This document shows positions 58,143 to 64,000 of a DNA stretch of 64,000 bases, piece by piece. Position 1 is the stretch's first letter; every line of letters begins with the position of its first letter. The notes under the pieces are model-generated. The model had not been told where the DNA came from and searched no databases. It was given only the letters and a program-made list of their open reading frames with translations. Origin of the DNA: Thermococcus camini (lineage in GTDB: Archaea; Methanobacteriota_B; Thermococci; Thermococcales; Thermococcaceae); NCBI RefSeq assembly GCF_904067545.1, contig NZ_LR881183.1, forward strand, positions 310,001 through 374,000, read 5' to 3'. A program made the position numbers and the translations under genes.

Positions 58143-58802
58143 ATGACGGAAGGTGAGAAACCCAGGGTCGATGTGGGAGAGGCGGATGATATCCAGGTCA
58201 TCTCTCTTGGGGACTGTCCGATCTGCGGCGGCAAGGGCACGCTCAAGGCCATGCAGTACATCCACGAGATACCATACTTCGGCAAAGTCATGGAGAGCAC
58301 GATATTCTGTGAGAAATGTGGCTACAGGAACGCTGACGTTGTGATGCTGGAGGACAGGCCCCCGAAGCTCTACAGCGTAAAGGTTGAGGAGGAGAAGGAC
58401 CTCTTCACCCGTGTTGTGAGAAGCAAGAGCGGGACGATAGAGCTGGAGGAAATCGGCGTCAAGATAGAGCCCGGCCCCGCGGCGGAGGGCTTCGTCAGCA
58501 ACGTCGAGGGCGTTCTTGAGCGCGTTCGCGAGACCCTCCTCATGGCGAGGGAGTTCAAAAAGCAGGATGGCGACGAGGAAGCGGTGCGCAGGGCGGACGA
58601 AATCCTCGAGTACATCAACGCCGTTAAGGAGGGCAAAAAACCTCTGACGGTCAGGATAATGGATCCCCTCGGCAACAGCGCCCTCGTCGGTGAGAAGGTG
58701 AAGAGCCGCCTCCTGACGCAGGAGGAAATCGACAGCCTCAGCCTCGGCCCCTACGTCACGGTCGAGCCAGAGGCTGGAGAGGACCCCGAAGGCAGCTCTT
58801 AG
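58143..58802 (+). CDS. ZPR1-type zinc-finger protein
   Basis: A 219-residue protein of the archaeal ZPR1 family. It has one four-Cys zinc finger (CPICGGKG... and FCEKCGYRN), then a beta-rich ZPR1 domain (VVRSKSGTIELEEIGVKIEPGPAAEGFVSNVEGVLER) and MDPLGNSALVG. Eukaryotic ZPR1 binds elongation factor 1A; the archaeal role is unclear. It follows SepF by 79 bases. The stop overlaps the end of the convergent ASCH-like gene by four bases. Confidence 0.88.
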   Translation: MTEGEKPRVDVGEADDIQVISLGDCPICGGKGTLKAMQYIHEIPYFGKVMESTIFCEKCGYRNADVVMLEDRPPKLYSVKVEEEKDLFTRVVRSKSGTIELEEIGVKIEPGPAAEGFVSNVEGVLERVRETLLMAREFKKQDGDEEAVRRADEILEYINAVKEGKKPLTVRIMDPLGNSALVGEKVKSRLLTQEEIDSLSLGPYVTVEPEAGEDPEGSS

Positions 58803-59323
58803 AGATAGACCGCCTCCCTGGACAGGAGGTCCTCGATAAGATCCCTTACCCACTCCTTTCGGCTTTTTCTTGAGAGATGGATTATGCCCTCAACCTGGAC
58901 TCCGTAGCGCTCCCTCATCTCCTCCCTGCTCATGGGCTCCCTGAAGAGGAACGGCCTCTCTATTGTGAAGGCGTAGCCGTACCCTTTGATGTACTCTCCA
59001 AGCCAGCGCTTTCCGTTTTCCCCGTGAACCAGGGTTAAACCGCTGGTTTCCTTCGTCATCTCCCACAGCGTGTCCAGGTCTGCCCTTATGACCTCTCCGA
59101 CCTCAAAGCCCCCCGCTATGGTGCCCCTTTTTGTCAGGGTCTGCTCCTCGTGGAGGCCGAGCCTTCTCAGCGTATCTCTGAGCTCGTATGGGTTCCCCCT
59201 AGCCACGTAGAGAAAGACTGTGTCCCCCTCCCCGAACGCCCGGCTCTTCCTGAGCTCTACCGTTTTCAGTCCCCGGAATATAAGCTCCGCATAGACCTGG
59301 TGGAGCGCTATCACGTGCTCCAT
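58799..59323 (-). CDS. ASCH/PUA-like domain protein
   Basis: A 174-residue protein. The N-terminus MEHVIALHQVYAELIFRGLKTVELRKSRAFGEGDTVFLYVA matches the ASCH-type fold in pattern (residues here given only to show GLKTVELRK as the conserved ligand segment). Such domains bind RNA or nucleotides. The C-terminal part is an Arg/Glu-rich helix. A function cannot be given. It is on the minus strand, divergent from the 59393 gene. Confidence 0.65.
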   Translation of the reverse strand: MEHVIALHQVYAELIFRGLKTVELRKSRAFGEGDTVFLYVARGNPYELRDTLRRLGLHEEQTLTKRGTIAGGFEVGEVIRADLDTLWEMTKETSGLTLVHGENGKRWLGEYIKGYGYAFTIERPFLFREPMSREEMRERYGVQVEGIIHLSRKSRKEWVRDLIEDLLSREAVYL

Positions 59324-59392
59324 GGTTTCACCGCCCTTCCCTCGCGGATAAGCTTTTAAAACCTTCGATGATTACTATTGATGGGGGTTATG

Positions 59393-59746
59393 ATGGGCAG
59401 AGTCAAAGTGCTTCCCAAGCGGGGTGAGTTTTCCTTAGTAGTGCTGTCTCTCATGCTTTCACTGGTCTTTTATGGGAGTGGCTTCAGGTTCTTGGGAATG
59501 TTCTTTATGATTTTTGGATTCACGTTCGTCTTCTTTTCGTTTGAACGTGTAATCTTTGCTGGGACTTACAAGGTTCGGGTCAAGAAAAAGGGAGCCGTCT
59601 TTGAGGTGGAGATCTTTCAAGATAAGAGAAGGGTGTGGCGCGGAAACGTATCGGATTACGCTGAGTTCGGTGATGTTGCCTTTGATGTAAGGGGCGGAAG
59701 GGTGGCGGTCGTTTACATGGGGAAGGAAGTAGGGCTGCTCCCGTGA
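59393..59746 (+). CDS. Two-segment membrane protein with beta domain, first of a tandem pair
   Basis: A 117-residue protein with two hydrophobic segments (LVVLSLMLSLVFYGSGF; MFFMIFGFTFVFFSF) and a small C-terminal beta-rich domain (YKVRVKKKGAVFEVEIF). ATG 59393 follows GGGGG by five bases; ATG 59381 and 59390 are alternatives. It lies 27 bases before a similarly built gene. Architecture recalls YdbS/PH-domain-like membrane proteins, but I cannot place it in a family. Confidence 0.6.
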   Translation: MGRVKVLPKRGEFSLVVLSLMLSLVFYGSGFRFLGMFFMIFGFTFVFFSFERVIFAGTYKVRVKKKGAVFEVEIFQDKRRVWRGNVSDYAEFGDVAFDVRGGRVAVVYMGKEVGLLP

Positions 59747-59773
59747 GAGGGATTTGTCCGGGCGGTGGGCCCC

Positions 59774-60187
59774 ATGGAGGTCTGGGCAGAAAAGGTCCAC
59801 GTAAGGAACGAAAGACTTTGGAAGCTCGGCCTGTCCTATCTGGCAATCTCGCTGGTTCTTCTCGCGGCGAGCGTCGGCAGATGGCCGGTTCTGCCGTTAA
59901 TGAACGTTTTTATTGCATTAGCTTTCCTCGTCCTTGCATCCCGTTTCAGGGCGGTGAGGGTAACCTGTGAAGGAGAAACGCTCCTCCTCGTCCCCAACTA
60001 CTCGACCTCCCCCCTGGTAGTCAGGAGGCCCGGAGGGGAGGTTCTTTTCAGGGAGTTCTTCCCGCTCTTATGGGAGAATGAACTGGAAACTCCCTGCGGA
60101 ACGCTCAGGGTTAAAGCCATTCCCCACCGCTTCGGAAAGGTCGAGCTTTTGATAAGGGCTGGAGAAAATGAAGTCAGACTTCCCTGA
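59774..60187 (+). CDS. Two-segment membrane protein with beta domain, second of a tandem pair
   Basis: A 137-residue protein with two hydrophobic segments (LSYLAISLVLLAASVGRW; LMNVFIALAFLVLASRFRAV) and a beta-rich C-terminal half (VTCEGETLLLVPNYSTSPLVVRRPGGEVLF shown by pattern only: strands with an Arg/Gly turn). ATG 59774 follows GGTGG by five bases. Similar build to the preceding gene suggests an old duplication or a two-part complex. Its end overlaps the homoserine dehydrogenase gene by 14 bases. Confidence 0.6.
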   Translation: MEVWAEKVHVRNERLWKLGLSYLAISLVLLAASVGRWPVLPLMNVFIALAFLVLASRFRAVRVTCEGETLLLVPNYSTSPLVVRRPGGEVLFREFFPLLWENELETPCGTLRVKAIPHRFGKVELLIRAGENEVRLP

Positions 60188-61184
60188 GATGCAGGGAAGC
60201 CTTTATGATGTCGCTCACCACTCCGCTGGCAGTCTCCTTCAATCCCGCCCCGGCCCCCTTGATGACCAGCTCGCCGAGCAGATCGGTTCTCATTATCGCA
60301 ACGTTCTCGTGGCTCTCAACTGCGAGGGGGCTTCCGAGCGGTACCTCCCTCGGTTCGACGACGACCTTTCCCTTCTCCACGGCGGCAACGAGCCTTATCG
60401 TTCTTCCGCGCTCCCGAGCCCTCCTCACCTCCCCGGATGTGACCTCCGCTATTCCCTTGACCGCTATATCGTCAAATGTTATCGGGTGGAATGCGAGGCA
60501 GTGGAGGATTGTTGCCTTGTAGCCCGCATCGATGCCCAGGACATCGCCGCTTGGGTCTCTTTCGGCTATTCCGAGTCTTTGGGCGGTTTTTAGGGCCCTC
60601 TCGAAGTCCTGCCCCATCTCCATCTGGCTCAGGATGAAGGTTGTGGTGGCGTTCAGAACGGCCTCCATGCCCTCAATTGAGTCCGCAAGGATGCCCTCGC
60701 GCAGGAGGGTGATGATCGGCGTGCCCGCCATCACGGTGGCCTCGAAGAGGTACGGAAGGTCCCTCTTCTCGGCTTCCTCTGTGAGGTCGGCGTAGTGAAA
60801 GGCCAGGGGCGGTTTGTTGCTCGTAACGACGGCTTTGCCGTCCTTCAGCGCCGCCAGATGCCACTCGTGGGCGTTTTTATCGTTGGTCACGTCCACGATT
60901 ATATGGGCGTCTATTTCCCTCACGGCCTCCTCCGGCGTGAAATTGTACACCTCGTAATCGCTGGTCCAGGCCGAGAGCTTCCCGAAGTTCTCCTTTACCA
61001 TGAGTGCTTCTCTGAGGTCTATACCCTCTGGAAGCCACACCGTTCCGCTCGTGTCGGAGATGCTCACAACGCGAAACCTGAGGCCGTATTTCTCCCTGAA
61101 AAGGGCCTCCTTCTCAAGCAGAACCTCCGCCACAGCCCTCCCAACGTTCCCAAAACCGAAGAGTGATAGCTTAACTTCCCTCAC
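60174..61184 (-). CDS. Homoserine dehydrogenase
   Basis: A 336-residue enzyme that reduces aspartate semialdehyde to homoserine for Thr and Met synthesis. NAD(P)-binding Rossmann motif SLFGFGNVGRAVAEVL, catalytic region VTSNKPPLAFHYADL, substrate segment EATVMAGTPIITLLRE, then VLNATTTFILSQMEMG and DPSGDVLGIDAGYKATIL. No ACT regulatory domain, so feedback control by Thr is not expected in the usual way. GTG 61184 is five bases after GGTGA; a longer reading to 61232 ignores it. Confidence 0.93.
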   Translation of the reverse strand: MREVKLSLFGFGNVGRAVAEVLLEKEALFREKYGLRFRVVSISDTSGTVWLPEGIDLREALMVKENFGKLSAWTSDYEVYNFTPEEAVREIDAHIIVDVTNDKNAHEWHLAALKDGKAVVTSNKPPLAFHYADLTEEAEKRDLPYLFEATVMAGTPIITLLREGILADSIEGMEAVLNATTTFILSQMEMGQDFERALKTAQRLGIAERDPSGDVLGIDAGYKATILHCLAFHPITFDDIAVKGIAEVTSGEVRRARERGRTIRLVAAVEKGKVVVEPREVPLGSPLAVESHENVAIMRTDLLGELVIKGAGAGLKETASGVVSDIIKASLHLREV

Positions 61185-61228
61185 GCACATCACCGTAAGA
61201 AGAGGGAGAAAAAAGGGCTTAAATCCTT

Positions 61229-62074
61229 TCACTTGTTGAGGATCACTTTTATGATGTCCATGTCCCTGACGATGCCGACGAGCTCGCCCTCGCCCCGGAT
61301 GACGGGCAGCTGCTCTATCTCGTACTTGACCATCTTCTGGGCGACGTCGTAGACGCTCATGTGCGGTGTCGCAACGACCAGCTCGCGGTTCATTATGTCC
61401 TCAACGGGCTTCTTCGGCAGCTGGAGTTCGGCCTTCTCGAAGAGGAGCGTCGGGTTGCTCTCGAGTATCCAGTCCTCCTCGCTCGAGGCGGAGAGGGAGG
61501 TGCTCTTCATGACGCGGATGACCTCGCTGTCCTTCAACAGGTCAGTCTCGTCCACCATTCCGATTAGGTTGCCTTCGTCGTCGATGACCGGGATGGCCAT
61601 GGCGTTGCACAGGAGGAGGGCCTTGAGAGCGGCTTTGAGGGGTGTTCCCCTCCAGACGACGCCCACGTTCTTCTGATAATAGTTCTCTATTGTCACGTTC
61701 TTCAGCTTCTCGTTCTTGGCGAGGTATCTGCGCACTATATCGCCGACCGTTAGAACGCCTATAACCCTGTTCTCCTCGTCAACGACGACGACACGCCTGT
61801 AGTCCATCTCCAGCATTGCCCTGACGGCCTTCCTGAGGTCGTCGTTGGGCCTTACGGTCGGGACGTCCCTCTTAACCAGCATCGCCAGCTGCTCCTCATC
61901 AGGATGAAGCAGAACCCTCTTTATACTTATGATCCCGACGAGAGCCTTGGTGTTCTTGTTGATTACAGGGAATGACCTTACCTTATGCTTCCTGAAGAGA
62001 TCGAGGGCGTATTCCCTCGTGGCTGGAAGCTCCACAACCACCGGCTCCGAAGTCATCAAAGTCTTCACGCGCAT
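61229..62074 (-). CDS. Protein with four CBS domains
   Basis: A 281-residue protein made of two CBS pairs: each has the pattern (T)xxVxTVxPxxxLxxAxxxM...(V)xVxDxxxxLxGxxxxxD, for example VPTVRPNDDLRKAVRAMLEMDYRRVVVVDEENRVIGVLTVGDIV and AIPVIDDEGNLIGMVDETDLL (given in parts). CBS pairs bind AMP, ATP or SAM and sense energy state. No catalytic domain is attached. ATG 62074 follows GGTGA by five bases. Function unknown; it is upstream of the homoserine dehydrogenase gene. Confidence 0.85.
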   Translation of the reverse strand: MRVKTLMTSEPVVVELPATREYALDLFRKHKVRSFPVINKNTKALVGIISIKRVLLHPDEEQLAMLVKRDVPTVRPNDDLRKAVRAMLEMDYRRVVVVDEENRVIGVLTVGDIVRRYLAKNEKLKNVTIENYYQKNVGVVWRGTPLKAALKALLLCNAMAIPVIDDEGNLIGMVDETDLLKDSEVIRVMKSTSLSASSEEDWILESNPTLLFEKAELQLPKKPVEDIMNRELVVATPHMSVYDVAQKMVKYEIEQLPVIRGEGELVGIVRDMDIIKVILNK

Positions 62075-62156
62075 TTCCTTCACCACCGCTTTAAGTTAAA
62101 GCGCCCTCCTCCTATTTTAAGCTTTTCATTCAAAAATTGACAAAAAGTGGGAGGCA

Positions 62157-63365
62157 TTAACCAGCCAGAACCGCGAGGAAAACACCTGCCGCGACGGCGG
62201 TTCCGATAACGCCGGCAACGTTCGGACCCATCGCGTGCATGAGTATGAAGTTCCCGGGATCCTCCTCGCTTGCCATCCTCTGGACGACGCGCGCGCTCAT
62301 TGGAACCGCCGAAACTCCGGCCGCCCCTATCATCGGGTTTATCCTTCCTCCGGAGAGCTTCATCATGAGCTTTCCGAAGAGCACGCCTCCTGCTGTGGCG
62401 CTGGCGAAGGCGACGATACCGAGGCCGAGGATCATCAGGGTCTCCTGGGTGAGGAAGCTGTCGGCCCTCATGGTCGAACCAACACCGAGGCCGAGGAATA
62501 TGGTGACGATGTTCATGAGCTCCTCCTGGGCGGCCCTGCTGAGCCTCTCGACGACGCCGCTCTCCCTGAACAGGTTGCCTATCATGAGCATTCCAACGAG
62601 CGGTGCTGCACTGGGAACGAGGAGGCCGATAACGATCATACTGACTATCGGGAATATTATCTTCTCCCTCTTTGACACGGGCCTGAGCTGCTCCATTCTG
62701 ATTTTTCTCTCCTCCTTGCTCGTGAGGGCCCTGATAATCGGTGGCTGGATCAGCGGGACCAGGCTCATGTAGGAGTATGCCGCAACCGCTGTCGCTCCAA
62801 GTATCTCGGGCGCGAGCTTCGTGGTGAGGTATATCGTCGTCGGTCCATCGGCGCCGCCGATGATGCCTATCGAAGCAGCCTGGTGCAGGTTGAAGCCGAG
62901 GGCCAGGGCGGTGAGCATGGCTATGAACACACCTATCTGGGCAGCGGCACCCATCAGGGCGGTCTTTGGATCGGCTATCATCGGCCCGAAGTCGGTCATG
63001 GCTCCGAGGCCGAAGAATATCAGGAGCGGCACTATCTCCGTCCTGATGAGGGTGTAGTAGATTATGTCAAAGATACCTGGAGGGCCGTACTGCTGGTTGA
63101 GGTAGCTCAGCGTTGCGAAGATGTTGTCGGCTATGCCCTCGGGCAGGTTCGGGGCTATGGGCCAGTTGGCCAGGTGGCCGAGCGGGATGTTCACCAGCAC
63201 GGCGCTTATACCTATCGGGAGGAGCAGAAGGGGCTCCATCTCGTAGCGTATGGCCAGGTAAACGAGCGCCAGACCGACGGCTATCATCACCACGTTGCCC
63301 GGGCTGAGGTTGAGCAGCCCCATTCCCTGGAAGAACGCTATTATCGATTCCACCAGTCCCGCCAT
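62157..63365 (-). CDS. Na+-transporting methylmalonyl-CoA/oxaloacetate decarboxylase, beta subunit
   Basis: A 402-residue carboxybiotin decarboxylase with about ten membrane segments that couples decarboxylation to Na+ export. Family blocks seen: [32 protein letters not shown]-like (here [17 protein letters not shown]), [20 protein letters not shown] and [42 protein letters not shown]. Conserved Asp (GADGP and TDFGP) fit the Na+/carboxybiotin site. ATG 63365 follows GGTGA. With the biotin carrier and the small subunit upstream it forms a decarboxylase operon; the carboxyltransferase gene is outside the window. Confidence 0.93.
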   Translation of the reverse strand: MAGLVESIIAFFQGMGLLNLSPGNVVMIAVGLALVYLAIRYEMEPLLLLPIGISAVLVNIPLGHLANWPIAPNLPEGIADNIFATLSYLNQQYGPPGIFDIIYYTLIRTEIVPLLIFFGLGAMTDFGPMIADPKTALMGAAAQIGVFIAMLTALALGFNLHQAASIGIIGGADGPTTIYLTTKLAPEILGATAVAAYSYMSLVPLIQPPIIRALTSKEERKIRMEQLRPVSKREKIIFPIVSMIVIGLLVPSAAPLVGMLMIGNLFRESGVVERLSRAAQEELMNIVTIFLGLGVGSTMRADSFLTQETLMILGLGIVAFASATAGGVLFGKLMMKLSGGRINPMIGAAGVSAVPMSARVVQRMASEEDPGNFILMHAMGPNVAGVIGTAVAAGVFLAVLAG

Positions 63366-63371
63366 CTGTCC

Positions 63372-63830
63372 TCACCCGAGTTCTATCAGTGCCTGTCCTG
63401 TATCGACTGTGTCGCCTTCCTTGACGAGGATCTTCTTAACCACTCCATCCTTTGGAGCGGGGATTTCGTTTTCCATCTTCATTGCTTCCAGGACCACTAA
63501 TCCCTGTCCGGTTTTGACCTGCTCGCCCTCCTTCACGAGGATTCTCAGAATCTTGCCAGGCATTGGGGCGGTGACGACGCCCTCCCCCGCTGGAGCAGGG
63601 GTTGCCGGCGCGGCCGGGGCAACCGGGACGGCCGTGGGGACTGGAACGCTCGGGGCACTTGGGGCGCTCGCGGCAGGAACCGCGCTCAGGGCACCCACGT
63701 CGATTCCGAGTCCCTTCGCTTCAACGGTGTACTCCCTGTCTTCAAAGGCGACCTTAAAGCGGCCGCCTCCGAGTTCCTCGACCTCAACCTCGTACTCAAC
63801 ACCATCTACGATGACCTTAACCTTCGCCAT
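63372..63830 (-). CDS. Biotin carboxyl carrier subunit of the decarboxylase
   Basis: A 152-residue biotin carrier. A small N-terminal beta region, a Pro/Ala linker (about 53-85), and a C-terminal biotinyl domain with VVTAPMPGKILRILVKEGEQV and the biotin-lysine motif EAMKMEN (Lys near residue 118). It carries CO2 between the carboxyltransferase and the membrane decarboxylase. ATG 63830 directly follows the upstream gene's stop (63833-63835), with GGTGA inside that stop region. Confidence 0.93.
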   Translation of the reverse strand: MAKVKVIVDGVEYEVEVEELGGGRFKVAFEDREYTVEAKGLGIDVGALSAVPAASAPSAPSVPVPTAVPVAPAAPATPAPAGEGVVTAPMPGKILRILVKEGEQVKTGQGLVVLEAMKMENEIPAPKDGVVKKILVKEGDTVDTGQALIELG

Positions 63831-63832
63831 CT

Positions 63833-64000
63833 TCACCACTTCCCAATTTCATAGTTGAAGTCCTCAACTTCCTCCATGCCCGACTGAACGCCGTAGAGGC
63901 GCCAGGCGTCTGAAACCTTTCTTCTGAATGGCAGGGGCCTGAGCTGGGCGGCCTTCTCGGCAGTGTATGCGAGAACCGCAGCGGTTACAACCGCGAGGTC
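63833..64000 (-). CDS. Small (delta-type) subunit of the decarboxylase, C-terminal part
   Basis: Open at the right edge. The visible 55 residues read from DLAVVTAAVLAYTAEKAAQL through RPLPFRRKVSDAWRLYGVQS to NYEIGKW and TGA at 63833-63835. The first residues look like the end of a membrane segment, as in OadG/MmdD-type small subunits that hold the complex on the membrane. Ribosome-binding site of the biotin carrier lies at its end. The N-terminus is outside the window. Confidence 0.6.
   Translation of the reverse strand, partial: DLAVVTAAVLAYTAEKAAQLRPLPFRRKVSDAWRLYGVQSGMEEVEDFNYEIGKW

Overview
The window looks like a chromosomal segment of a hyperthermophilic euryarchaeon of the order Thermococcales, most likely Thermococcus. 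The sequence basis is the gene content: an archaeal three-subunit RPA operon, family B DNA polymerase with an intein at the KILAN/S site, an exosome-proteasome-SBDS operon, GGGP geranylgeranyltransferase, a Na+-pumping methylmalonyl-CoA decarboxylase and several CGP-CTERM surface proteins. Nearly every gene starts 4 to 6 bases after GGTGA, and I used that spacing to choose starts; a few genes have a TATA box about 25 bases before the start codon and look leaderless. The species is not determined.

Layout. 1-2.0 kb: end of a Clp1-type RNA kinase, a membrane-lipid prenyltransferase and an unknown. 2.0-5.1 kb (minus): RPA32, RPA14, RPA41 and ScpB. 5.2-6.2 kb: 5S rRNA, tRNA-Asp, a 710-base AT-rich hairpin-dense gap, tRNA-Lys. 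6.3-19.1 kb: a DtxR-type regulator, a purine permease, a gene broken by two in-frame TAA codons, an ABC importer pair, a P1 peptidase, an endonuclease IV-like protein, a DUF373 operon, AMMECR1 and an RsmB-type methyltransferase. 19.2-23.1 kb: PolB with intein. 23-42 kb: HAD hydrolase, TOPRIM-like protein, S-layer-like protein, two MFS exporters, a DHH nuclease, a PEGA/CGP-CTERM protein, PadR, nicotinamidase, IorA, MazG-like and small proteins. 42.0-52.6 kb (minus): an AT-richer surface cluster. 52.7-64 kb: HIT, the proteasome-SBDS-exosome operon, SepF, ZPR1, homoserine dehydrogenase, a CBS protein and methylmalonyl-CoA decarboxylase subunits.

The most unusual region is 42,054-52,581. A 1,289-residue secreted metalloprotease (HELGH...DEY) is followed by two related membrane-anchored proteins, a shorter signal-less copy of the protease catalytic domain, and five tandem paralogous glycoprotein-like proteins that all end in a CGP-CTERM anchor. 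Each gene boundary carries a piece of the protease C-terminal tail (TGPYTGVGYYM-like), and that piece usually contains the ribosome-binding site of the next gene. The cluster therefore appears to have grown by repeated duplication of a cassette made of the protease tail plus a downstream partner gene.

Other points: palindromes with GAATTAGG half-sites at two promoters and a weaker version at the DtxR-family regulator's own promoter suggest a local metal-responsive regulon. A palindrome at the padR promoter suggests autoregulation. I saw no CRISPR array, insertion sequence, 16S/23S rRNA or replication origin. All calls come from reading the sequence; no database search was run.
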